Positions 11,421-21,226 of a DNA stretch of 64,000 nucleotides are shown piece after piece. The translations under genes and the position numbers were made by a program. The stretch is taken from NCBI GenBank assembly GCA_900073065.1, contig FJOG01000014.1:546803-610802 (forward strand). Reading direction: 5' to 3'. A model generated the notes under the pieces. The model was given only the letters and a program-made list of their open reading frames with translations, searched no databases and was not told where the DNA came from. Each line of letters starts with the position of its first letter. The first letter of the stretch is position 1. The DNA is from Phialocephala subalpina. Its lineage: Eukaryota; Ascomycota; Leotiomycetes; Helotiales; Mollisiaceae.

Positions 11421-13655
11421 GCTCCGCTGCTCCATCCCCAAACAAATGAAATAGATCACAAATTATTTCCAAGTGAAAGATTCTACTTGGAAGCATACTT
11501 TTGGCGGTAGAACTTGGCGGCGTTCACCATGTTGGTGAGAGCAGCCTTGGTCTCGGACCATTGACGGGTCTTGAGACCGCAGTCAGGGTCAATCCAGAGT
11601 TGCTCTGGCTTGAGGTAGGCCAACATCTCCTCGATTCTGTCCTTAATCTCTTGCTCGCTTGGGACACGTCCTTGCCAGCGCGGAGAGGAAGGCCTTCACG
11701 AAGAGCTGGCTCGTCGACTTGAATGACAAAGACACCTGCAGACTCAAGGTCAACAACCTCGTCACGGAGTGCAAGAGCAAGTTGCTCAGCCTGAACAGAT
11801 TGATGGACATCGTCACGTGGGAAGGACCATCGGAGGCAGGTGATGGGCCCAGTCAACATGCCCTTCATTGGCTTCTTGGAGATGGAGACGGCGTACTTCG
11901 ACTCCTTAACGGTCATTGGTGCAGGCCGAGAGATGTCACCGACAACGATGGGAGGTCGGACACATCGGGAACCATAAGATTGAACCCAGGCGTGGGTGGT
12001 GAAGGCATAGCCATCCAGACGCTCACCGAAGTATTGCACCATGTCATTACGCTCAGGCTCACCGTGGACGTAGACATCGAGGTCAAGCTCCTCTTGGATC
12101 TTGACAACATCTTGGATCTCCTTCTCAATGAACTTCTCGTACTCCGCGGCAGTGATCTCACCCTTGGTGAATTTGTTACGTTGGATACGGATCTCCTTGG
12201 TCTGGGGGAATGAACCGATGGTGGTGGTTGGGAAGAGAGGAAGGCCGAGAGACTTCTGTTGCTGAGCGATACGGATGGGGAACTCAGACTTTCTGTTGTA
12301 CATATCGGGAGTGATCTTTGATTGGCGGTCCTTGACGGCAGGGTCGTTGGTGCGCTTGGAGCTTGCACGGGCCTGGATTGACTTGGCGTTTGCCTCCAGT
12401 TGCTCACGGACGGCAGCCGGGCCCTCAGTGACGGCCTTGGCAATCACGGCGACCTCGACAGCCTTTTCGGACGCGAAAGAGAACCAATCGGCGATCTCGG
12501 GATCGAGCTTCTTCTCGCTTGCGAGGGTGTGTGGGGTGTGGAGAAGAGAGCTGGAGGTGGCAACGATGACACGGTCCTTGCCGAGCTTCTGAACAGCGGT
12601 CTCGACAGTCTCGATGGCACGCTTGAGGTTGGTCTTCCAGATGTTACGGCCGTCGACAACACCAGCAGAGAGGACAGTCTTTGGGCCCAATGCACTGATG
12701 ACAGTCTCGAGTTGCTCTGGGTTGCGGACAAGATCAACGTGGACGGCGTACACATCCTTGGGGAGAGCATCGATGTTGTGGACAATGTCACCGAAGTAGG
12801 TAGCGAAGACGATCTTGGGAATCTTGTCACCGAGAGCAGCAAGCTTCTCGTAGGTTGGCTTGAAAGCAGCCTTGGTCTTGGCTGGCAGATCGTAGACGAG
12901 AGTTGGCTCATCAATCTGGACAGTCTCAGCACCGGCAGCCTTGAGCTTGGTCAAAAGCTCCTCATAGACAGGCAGGAGCTTGTCGAGGAGATCAATTGGC
13001 ACAACGGTCTGACCACGGTCGGCCTTTCCGAGGTGGAGGAAGGAGACAGGGCCAACAAGTACAGGTCGGGTGGCAATGCCAGCCTCTTTGGCCTCGAGGA
13101 ACTCAAGAACAGCCTTTGGGTTGGCGTTGAGCTTGAACTCCTGGTTGTCTTGTAGGGTTGGCTTGACGTAGTGGTAGTTCGAGTCGAACCACTTCACCAT
13201 CTCCAAACTGGGGACATCAACACCGTCCTTCTGGTGACCACGGCCCATAGCAAAGTATTCGTCGACGGGGTTGAGGCCGTGGGAGGTATATCTGGGAGGG
13301 GCGGCCTGTGCAGATACACGTTAGCAGATGGAAATGCTTTTAACTTGTGAAATACTTACACCGAAGTCCTGGATCTGGTGGAGAACTTGGTCGTAAAGAG
13401 CGAAGTCATTGCTGGGAATGACATCGACACCAGCTTTCTTCTGGATGTTCCAGTGCTCAAGACGCAGTCTCTTGGCTTCAGCGAGGAGATCAGCTTGGGA
13501 GAGCTTTCCACCCCAGTATGCTTCGGTGGCCTTCTTCAGGTCACGGTTGACACCCATGCGAGGGAAACCGAGAATCGATCTGTCATCGAGATATCTGTTA
13601 GCATTCTACAGCTTCGGCAGACGAACCGAATAGGTTCTACTCACGATTGAACCAT
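11233..13655 (-). CDS. metE: Cobalamin-independent methionine synthase, 3' end rearranged
   Basis: This enzyme moves a methyl group from 5-methyltetrahydrofolate (polyglutamate) to homocysteine in the cytosol, making methionine. Exons: 13655-13645 (11 nt), 13579-13360, then one from 13305. The joined N terminus reads [20 protein letters not shown], the classic MetE start. The first 622 residues are intact, down to [14 protein letters not shown]. Sequence then jumps out of frame into [11 protein letters not shown], the start of the last 61 residues ending KYASK and a stop. The missing part normally has the HxC and Glu zinc ligands; only the last Cys (PDCGLKTR) remains. The end segment is present twice (11169-11420 and 11419-11670). 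As written the frame ends at 11524 with an unrelated tail. The missing length fits 250 nt both by family comparison and by reading frame, equal to the duplicated length, so an assembly error is as likely as a real mutation. Confidence 0.93.
11419..11670. repeat. 250-bp-period tandem duplication, copy 2
   Basis: This is the second identical unit, joined on its right (gggacacgtc/cttgcc) to metE coding sequence that is not its normal neighbour. Between the residues on either side, the usual MetE family has about 83-84 more residues. Confidence 0.95.
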
Positions 13656-14681
13656 AATTGCGGAGTTGTGAGGGCGAGAGAGGGGAGCGGAAAAATTATT
13701 GCTGACTCGGATCAACAATAGATTGCGTGCTTGATTCTAGGTCTTCCGATGTCGGTGACTCTAGAATGAATCCTCTACAGCAGTAAAGGATAATATAATT
13801 GTATGTAGGAAGAGATCACTTTGAAGTTATTCAAAAGTGAAATCTGGGAGGGAAGGAAGTTTGTTGAGGAAGAAGTGAGCGGTGTGAAAGGAAATTGAGA
13901 AATCTTCTCTCGTGGAGGGGTTGGTTTGCTGAGGGGCGGCGATGGCGTTCAGCTAAACTGTAGTTGGGTTAGGGTGCTATCACGTGTGCCGCCAAGATAG
14001 TTTGCTTGAAACTTGAGTCGTGTCGAAGTTTGTATCTTAGGAAGCTTGATTTATATCTTCGCAAGAACTTCACACTGCTCGATGCGGGAAAACCCAAGGT
14101 GCGATTTGTTTTATTCACTAGTGTTGTGGTTGAAGCTGCTTCTTCACTCTGCCATTCTCGATGAGGAAATTCCTCTCATTTCTGCGCGAGCGCTGCCAAG
14201 AGTTCTGCATGTCTCATCCCACGTTTTGGTCTTCGCGTGGAGTAAGGTTATGTCATTAAGAAGGATTCCTCTACTCACACTAAGGGAATGTACAAAGTGT
14301 TATCAGAATCGTCATCTTGTTGCATTTTGTCAAGTTCACAGTTCTTTGTGGCTTTTTTTTAAGATTTGGAGGAAGATTACCGAATGGCGGGGAAATCTCC
14401 ACGTGCATAATACACTGGTTGTTGGAATGATCAACCTTCTCACTTGAATGCTTTCATAGGCAGATTGACGATACATCAGAGTTTCCAAGGCTAGAACAAA
14501 GCTGGACGGCCGATATTTACAATACACGGCCTCGAAGTTTCCGCCGTCTCGGAGGTTTTGCTTGTTCTCGCCTGATCCTCAACTCATAAAATTCTGGATC
14601 AAAAGCGAAGAGAATTTCACTCCAAGGCCCTCGAAAGGCCCTTTTAAGACAATCAAAGGTCACTCTATTCAAGCGAACACA
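13656..14681. promoter_or_regulatory. Shared divergent intergenic region, metE and arsenite methyltransferase
   Basis: About 1 kb separates the start codons of metE (minus) and the arsenite methyltransferase (plus). Both genes depend on the methionine/SAM pool, so a common upstream region is plausible. An open frame at 14013-14447 has no protein character. No specific binding site was identified. Confidence 0.4.
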
Positions 14682-15744
14682 ATGACTTCCATCACCACCC
14701 AAATGGTCTCGGACCACTACTCCGCCATAGCCCGGGAAGACTCCTCCACCAACGCCTCACACATCCGCAAAGTCGCAGAGTCATTCGGGTACTCTGCCGA
14801 AGACCTAGCTTCCGTCCCCGAAGGAGCAAATCTTGGCGTGAGCTGCGGCAATCCTCTAGCTATCGCTGGCCTGAAAGCGGTACGCTGCAGTCTTCATAAT
14901 CAATACTATCACGTGCTAACACATCATCAGGGAGAAACAGTCATCGATCTTGGTTCTGGTGCTGGCTTCGATGTCTTCCAAGCTTCGAGGAAGGTTGGAC
15001 CAGATGGGCTTTCTATCGGTGTTGATATGAGTCAGGACATGCTTGATCGAGCGAAGAGGAATGCTGAGAAGGCGGCCATTACGAATGTCAAGTTTGTACT
15101 GGCACCGATTACGAAGATACCTCTTGAATCTGAAAGCGCGAATTGCATTATCAGCAATTGTGTGATCAATCTTTTGGCCCAGGAAGACAAGTTGGTGTGT
15201 TTGAAGGAGGTCTTTCGTATCCTAAGACCCGGTGGACGACTTGCTGTCAGTGATATACTGGCGAAGAAGGTCTTACCTGAAGAGCTGCAAAGAGATACGA
15301 GACTGTATGTTGGATGTATCAGTGGAGCTAGTCTCGTCAGCGAATATGAGAAATGGCTGAAGGAAGCGGGGTTTGATGGCACGTCGAAGCACAATCTTTG
15401 AGTGGGCTCAAGCTGACTATGGTTTCAGAGATCTTGATCGTGGACAAGAAATCCGATCTCAACATCTACAAAGAGAGAGGCCAAGAAGAGAGCTCGTCCT
15501 CGTGCTGTGAGACCTCGACGTCAAAGCACAAGGAGCAAGCTTCCTCCTGCTGCGCTCCTGCGACATCTTGTTGTTCGAGCACCACCGGGGCTACGAAGGC
15601 AGACGACAAGCAAGATCTTGCGAAAAGAGTTGCGAACATTGACTTCAATGAGTGGGTCAGTAAGTATATCCCATCCCCAGTCTCAGATATGCTCTCACAA
15701 AAACAGGTTCCTACAGCATCTATGCCGTCAAGCCAAGTAATTGA
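14682..15744 (+). CDS. arsM: Arsenite methyltransferase (AS3MT/ArsM family)
   Basis: The enzyme uses SAM to methylate trivalent arsenic, a detoxification step in the cytosol. Four exons (14682-14879, 14931-15378, 15429-15659, 15707-15744) give 915 nt and 304 residues from ATG (MTSITTQMVSDHY). The 51-nt first intron is in frame and could be mistaken for coding. The second is a GC-AG intron (G/GCACGT, branch CTGAC, TTTCAG) whose removal gives AGFDEILIVDKKSDLN, the expected family text. Three single cysteines sit where arsenite ligands lie in the family: NLGVSCGNP, IISNCVINLL and LYVGCISG. SAM motif I is VIDLGSGAGFDVF. The C-terminal third has three CC pairs (SSCCE, SSCCAP, TSCCSS), known in other ArsM proteins, and ends SIYAVKPSN. 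It is divergent from metE. Confidence 0.93.
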
Positions 15745-15806
15745 TAGGCGCGTGGGCCTTCAAAAAGTTTAATTTCTTTCTCACGCTTAGCGTTTCCTTT
15801 CACATT

Positions 15807-16271
15807 TTATTTGGAAGGACTTAGCAACAAACTGCCTATAAGTACATCAAATTGGAGGACTAGCACGTGACTCACTATCATCGCAAACCAAGCACGAAAG
15901 ACCCTCATTCTTCTGGACTTTTCACCTTCTGACAGCTCTCCTAACTTTCCTTTCTCCATCAACTCAATTATGTCTACCCTCAACCTCTCTTTCTCCCTCC
16001 TCAATCTCTGCTCTTTCACCGCCATTATATGAAACCACATATACATCTCCACCGGTATCCAAAAGTTGAACCACACTTTACACGTCCAGAGGTATATTCC
16101 GAAAGCGAGAATTGCATCGAGAGGGAAGGGGTGGTCGATCATGAAGACGAAGTTCATGAAAGAGATTGCCATTAGGATACTGTTGTTTGCGTATTCTCGG
16201 ATTTCGTGGGCATCTACTGGTGGTGTTGGCCATGTCCGTTCGGTGGGTGGTGAGATTGTGAGGGTTGGCAT
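15807..16271 (-). CDS. Small membrane protein, unknown function
   Basis: A 154-residue single-exon ORF from a real ATG (MPTLTISPPTERTW). Hydrophobic segments lie around residues 30-55 and 55-80, and again near residues 128-148 (FAMIVSHVLVLQFDVLIGSLLL). Between them is a strongly basic/acidic helix (KEQRLRREKERLRVDIIE). The pattern suggests a three-helix protein of an internal membrane. It converges on the arsenite methyltransferase with 62 bp between stops. No family recognised, and I would not link it to arsenic on position alone. Confidence 0.5.
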   Translation of the reverse strand: MPTLTISPPTERTWPTPPVDAHEIREYANNSILMAISFMNFVFMIDHPFPLDAILAFGIYLWTCKVWFNFWIPVEMYMWFHIMAVKEQRLRREKERLRVDIIELMEKGKLGELSEGEKSRRMRVFRAWFAMIVSHVLVLQFDVLIGSLLLSPSK

Positions 16272-16828
16272 GTTTGAGGTATTAGGGTGGTTTTTGGATG
16301 GGTTAGATGTTTGAGAGTACGAGGAGGGTTTGGTAATTGAATGATTCGAATTTGTGAGGAAGTGAGGGCGGGGTGGAGTCTAGACGTCATTCGGCTAGCC
16401 GAACATCTTGCTATTCACCAGCTAAGTCCTCAGCGCCCCTTTCTCTATCCTCTTATTTCTTTTGTTTCGAAGCATCATCAGCAGCCGAATCCTTCCCTTC
16501 CTCTTCAGCTAAAGTGTACCATGGGCCCCCGGCTGCGCCACGATTCCGCTCCAGCGGATCAAGCATACCTCCGCCTTCAACCCCTCATCCTTCCTCTCAC
16601 CATCCTAACCAACGTTCTCATTCATAACTACCAAACTCATCACAGACGAGACGCTGAGAAGGCCGAATCGTTCTGCCGCTTTCTGGTTGAGCATGAAGTA
16701 CAGAAAGGACGAATATGACATTATCCATGGGATGAAAACTAAATCCATGGTAGGTACGTCTACGAGGTGCGGATCTGGCCATGGTTTGGGGTTGGGTTGA
16801 TGGTTATGACTTTTTATTATACCGAATT
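16272..16828. other. Intergenic, no firm gene
   Basis: A plus-strand frame at 16341-16718 is open but lacks protein character; a short ATG-initiated part inside it (MGPRLRHDSAPAD) could be a 65-residue protein. I could not support it. Confidence 0.3.
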
Positions 16829-17071
16829 CTAATAGTCGTCGTTCGGCCGCCTCGGTCTCGATGGGCAACAACAACAGCAGCAGCAACAGATGAGTAGGCT
16901 GAGTATTATGAGAAGCCCGAAAAGGAAAGAGACAATGACCCCAACGATTTCGAAGGGTGTGCGATTCTCATAAACCCAATTAGCAAAGGAGTTGTCGAGC
17001 GTGAAAGTGCTGTTGGTACTCATCTGTGAGGCGGCGGCGTAATTAATGTAGGGGATTATTACAGCTGGCAT
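16829..17071 (-). CDS. One-pass membrane protein with a run of eight cysteines
   Basis: An 80-residue ORF from a real ATG (MPAVIIPYINYAAASQ). It has an N-terminal outer part with NST and NRT glycosylation-type sites, one hydrophobic helix (about residues 42-62, IVGVIVSFLFGLLIILSLLI), then CCCCCCCC followed by PSRPRRPNDDY. A cysteine run directly after a membrane helix and before a basic tail is the typical context for S-palmitoylation. The cysteines are encoded by a caa/cag-type simple repeat on the plus strand (about 16867-16890), so replication slippage can vary their number. Function unknown. Confidence 0.45.
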   Translation of the reverse strand: MPAVIIPYINYAAASQMSTNSTFTLDNSFANWVYENRTPFEIVGVIVSFLFGLLIILSLLICCCCCCCCPSRPRRPNDDY

Positions 17072-17204
17072 TGGTCAATGAGGCAAAGGGGCGCCTTAGA
17101 AAGAAAACGTTGAGAAATTGAAGAAATATTAGAGTTTTTGCTCAAGAGTGAGTGTTGACAGCTGTCATTTCTTGTTATAACATGTTCTATGGTATCATCA
17201 ATGT

Positions 17205-17480
17205 CAGCGTAACAAAAAAAATTCAAGTTAATTAATTAAATAATTAATTAACTTGATTAGATTAGATTATGATCATCACTTTTTGAAAAAAAATCATAAC
17301 GATAATCAATAGCAAAAATTTACATACAAATAATCATGATTATAATTATATGATCATAATTATAATTGATTAAATCATGATTTCCTTGGTTAAATTAAAA
17401 TATGATTATAGGTATATCGTCATAATTAGATTATGATTAGGACCCTATAATCTAATCTAATCTAATCATTTTGTATGCTG
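17205..17480. mobile_element. hAT-like MITE, copy 1 (276 bp)
   Basis: An AT-rich, non-coding element that starts CAGCGTAAC and ends GTATGCTG, so the tips are inverted repeats (CAGCGTA / CAGCATA). Flanks are ATCAATGT (17197-17204) and ATCATTAT (17481-17488), a decayed 8-bp target duplication (6 of 8 match). The inside has ttaattaa palindromes, a ctttttgaaaaa hairpin, and a (taatc)n tract near the right end. It is clearly related along its whole length to 63408-63688. Size, CAG-type tips and 8-bp target sites are those of the hAT superfamily. It has no transposase and must rely on one elsewhere. Confidence 0.85.
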
Positions 17481-17586
17481 ATCATTATCCCAGTTCTAGC
17501 GTACCAAACCATTACAAGAATCCACCATACAAGCTCTAATACAATCAACGCCAAGAGGTGCCTTGAGCCATCTAGTCTATCCGTCA

Positions 17587-19317
17587 TCATTCATCCTTAA
17601 CCTTTACAAGCTTAGTAACACTCGTTCCGTCACTCAAAATCTCAACCTCCTCCTCAATCCTATACTTATACCAACGCGGCAACGCCACAAACATCACATA
17701 CCAATACAAGACCGCGAATAAGATACTATTTCCGTTAGCAAATCATTGACTTGGCCATGAAGTCTAGAGATCTTACATCCCGATCCCCACGATAGCATAA
17801 GTCGCGTAAAAGAATCCCACATCCTTCCCCCTCCCATCTTTCGGAGGAAAGAACGGTGCTGCAATCAACGCCACACAAAGAGCAATCCTCAGCCACACCG
17901 CCGGAATCCAAGCTTTGAAGGGTCTCTCCAAATCACTTCTCTTAGTCCTCAACCAGATCAATCCCAGAGCTGTGGCTAGTGCCAGGAATTGACCGGGGTA
18001 GCCTTCAACGTCGAGGATAAAATTGTAGACATCTCCGCGAGGAGGGATGGCAATAACTAGGAAGGAGGGTATATAGTGGACGATGAGACCCCCCATGGGC
18101 GCGCCGAATGGTTTCGAGGAGGAGAAGAAATCGGTCCAGGAGCCGAGGGGAAGGAATCCTTGGCGGGCGATCTCTTGGTTTAGGCGTGCCTGGGAAGCGT
18201 TATTTTTGGTGTCAATAGAGTTGGAGGGAAGTCTTACCAGTGTGAAAGTCACAACCATAACATTTCCGGCTGCCGAAACTGCAATCGCAAGAGGAAGAAC
18301 CGTTCTTCCAAAATTCTCTCCAAACACCCGCTCAAAGAATAACGCGGCAATAAGTTCCCCGCTCTCCTTTACCTCCTCGAGTGGAACAACAACAAAATAC
18401 GCAAAGTTGACAAGCAAATATAGTCCACAAGCCGTGAACAAAGCCGCAGGAGCAACCGTCTTCAACGTCTTGACCGGATCTTTGACCTCATTCAGAACAT
18501 TGTTCAAGTTCTGGAGTCCAGCATAAGAGTACGACACCTTGAATATTGCCGTAGATAATGTTCCCCATCCCCAATTCGAGTCCTTCCAAAGTCCGTCCCA
18601 GGAGAGTTGCGACTTGGGGAGTTCTCCACCCCGAGGCTTGACATTGAACAGCACAACATAGACGCCGGTAAGTGCCATGAACAAGATCAGTCCCACTTTA
18701 ATCCATCCCAGGAAGTTCTGTATTCTGATCCCTGTCTTGAGGAAACAGCCATGCACGAGAGTAATCGCTGTCAAGAGACCCAATGCCAAGCCCTTTTGTG
18801 AGAATTCGGTGACTTCGTATCCAAGAGCAAACAAGACGTACTCTCCAAAGATGATGCAATTACTTGCTGTAAACCCCAAAACAATAGCATGGACAGCAAC
18901 CAGCGTACTGGCAAGGAATCTCGGATGCTGGTAAGTGAACTCAAGGTATACCTTATCACCTCCCGATCTTGGAAGCATGCACCCATATTCCAGTGAAATA
19001 ATCATTCCACACCAGCTGATAAAAGCTCCAAAGATCCATAACAGAAGAGCGAGACCAACGCTTCCTGTTGTTTTAACGATAGAGCCTGGAGTTGCGAAAA
19101 TTCCGGAGCCGATGACTCGGGAGATGACGAGGATGTAGGCGCTGGTCCAAGAAAGATTTCGTCCTAGGACGTGGGTTTCTGGGAGAACGACGTCCTCGAT
19201 GTGGCGGCTTGGTTTGATGCTTTGGACTTCGATTTCGCCGTTGTAGGATGAGGACGAAGAGGAGCCGGATAGGAGTGGCTCTGTGTCTGGAGCTTTGAGT
19301 TTGGTGGGAGAGGTCAT
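17587..19317 (-). CDS. Amino-acid permease, probable high-affinity methionine permease (MUP1-type)
   Basis: Three exons (19317-18238, 18189-17777, 17725-17587) give 1632 nt and 543 residues from MTSPTKLKAPDTE. The 48-nt intron at 18190-18237 is in frame and would otherwise insert 16 residues; splicing gives TFTLARLNQEIARQGFLP. The core starts with SRVIGSGIFATPGSI, the LAT/APC helix-1 signature, and about twelve helices follow. The extended N terminus, GFTASNCIIFGEY in helix 4 and ARLNQEIARQG after helix 8 resemble fungal MUP1-type methionine permeases. It probably imports methionine or related amino acids at the plasma membrane. The exact substrate is inferred from family memory only. The C-terminal exon ends in a charged tail (KLVKVKDE). 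Confidence 0.88.
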
Positions 19318-20099
19318 CGTGAACACCTCATGGACTTCAACGCATGTAGTTCTAATATCATACACATTAGCTGTAGTTTGGATATCAGCAAACCACCGAC
19401 TGAGGTTGATGTATTGAGGCTCACGTTTCGGGTTGGCGGGAAGCCGGAACGCCACAGCTCGCCACGCTGGAGATACAGATGTTGTACAAAAACACTTGCA
19501 AGAACTAACAGAACATCAAGCAAGGCTCAAGTCAAGTCGTATGTGCAAATTTACGTCCATCTGAGAGGTATTCTCGGTGCCATTTTGTTTGCAATCAATA
19601 CTGAACTCCGTAAGCTTGATAATCATGGAGGTTGGACGCCTAATCTTGATACAATGTCGTGTCTCAGAACGCTATCCAACCCTTGGTATCTCATCAATAC
19701 TGACGAATCACATCTCACGCAAACATCTCGATAAGAGCAGCTGCGCAATGATGCCATTTTGGTACAAGGTTGATAATAAATAGGGGTCTCGGGATATAAA
19801 AAGGGGGCGTCGTAATTCGCGAAATATCGCGTAAACAATCTGACGAATTGCGTGCTTTCCCTCGAGCTCCCCTGCTCTCCGCACTGCCACTCAGCAACTC
19901 CAGACATAATTACCCCGCACTGATGCCACGAGCCAAATACTGAGGTGAGAATAGTGTTTCGATGCTTTGAAATCCATGATTACAATTACCATTGTCGAGA
20001 TGGATTTCAGTATTCCCGTTCCCGTGGGAGAATATATGAAGCAGGGAAGAAGCCAAAGCGGAGTAAATTTGCTTTTGCAAGACAGATACAGCTATCAAT
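19318..20099. promoter_or_regulatory. Divergent intergenic region, permease and CmcJ-like gene
   Basis: About 0.8 kb between the two start codons. The small ORFs present are unconvincing and no specific site was identified. Confidence 0.35.
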
Positions 20100-21098
20100 A
20101 TGGCCTCCGCTGCAACTCAACAAGCTTTTGTTTCCGAGCCTTTTGGAGCTCAAGGTGATCACTACAACTATCTTACTACACAACTAGGTTCAAGTTATCA
20201 AGACATTGAGATCAAACCTCGCGATATCATTACCACCTTGAACTACTTCAAGGACAATGAGGATGGCTCCCCACCTGCACCAAGCTATGTTGGAAAGATA
20301 GATACATACAACAGACCCGTTGTGCCAACAAAAACTGTAGTCCATGATATCCGTGGAACCGAGTCTCAATACACTTTGGACACCAAGGGCTTCCAAATCG
20401 TCAACCACGTCAGCATAGAGAAAGACTTTCAAGATGAGGAGCAGATCAAAAGGATCTACTACCCAGAAACAGAGGAGCTGCTGAAGAGAGCGTAAGTGAG
20501 CAATTACATCTCGAAATCATAACTAAGTATTAACAACCCCAGTACCGGGGCTTCTAAAGTCTTCATCTTCGACCACACCATCCGTCGCCAAACCATTGAC
20601 TCCCGAATTCCCCCAAACGACCCCAACAAACCTATAACTCTCCGCGGCCCCGTCCAACGTGTCCACATCGACCAATCTTACGCCGCCGGCCCCAAGCGAG
20701 TAGAGCACCACCTCCCGGCAGAAGCACCCACTCTCCTCCGCGGCCGCTACCAAATCATCAATGTCTGGCGACCCATCAAAACCATCCTCAAAGATCCTCT
20801 CGGAGTTGCCGAAGCTGGGTCAGTCAACGATGGTGATTTAGTGCCTATCAAACTCATCTATCCTGATCGTGAGGGAGAGACTTATTCTGTGAGAGGAAGT
20901 CCGGAGCATAAGTGGCATTATTTGTACAAGCAGACACCCGAGGAGGTGTTACTGATTAAGTGTTTTGATTCGAAGACTGATGGGAGGGCGAGACGGGTGC
21001 CGCATACGGCATTTGTGGATGAGGGGCATGAAGATGAAGCTACGAGGGAGAGTATTGAGGTTAGAGCTTTGGTGTTTCATCCTGATGATATTGAGTGA
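20100..21098 (+). CDS. CmcJ/AsaB/NvfI-like hydroxylase or desaturase
   Basis: Two exons (20100-20491, 20543-21098) give 948 nt and 315 residues (MASAATQQAFVSEPFGAQ). Family text is clear: a DIRG motif after a short beta region, YPETEELLKRATGASKVFIFDHTIRR across the splice, RVHIDQSYAAGPKRVEHHLP, INVWRPIKTILKDPLGVAEA, and near the end TPEEVLLIKCFDSKTDGRARRVPHTAF. HID and the later H fit the HxD...H iron/2-oxoglutarate facial triad of this fold, although some family members do not use the cofactor normally. Members act as tailoring enzymes in secondary metabolism or as stand-alone oxidoreductases. No other biosynthetic gene is next to it. The intron is GTAAGT...CCCCAG. Confidence 0.88.
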
Positions 21099-21226
21099 GT
21101 GGGAAATTGAAGGTGTAGTACTGTTCGAGACTGTGAAGAATAATGCTATGTTTTGATATGGATCTAGTAGCACTTGAAGCAGTACCGGTGGTACAGTATC
21201 TTCGAATGAGCCGATGTGTCAGCCCC

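Noticed and set aside
11233..11496. A separate small gene encoding the MetE C terminus
   Set aside because: It is the duplicated copy of the metE 3' end read in its own frame, with a leader translated from duplicated untranslated sequence.
12400..13155. A 251-codon open frame on the plus strand inside metE
   Set aside because: It is antisense to a clear MetE coding sequence and has Leu/Asp/Ser-biased shadow composition.
14013..14447. 144-codon plus-strand frame between metE and arsM
   Set aside because: No domain or composition support; lies in the divergent promoter region.
17205..17480. AT-rich 276-bp block as a replication origin
   Set aside because: The related copy at 63.4 kb with matching tips and target-site duplication explains it better as a mobile element.
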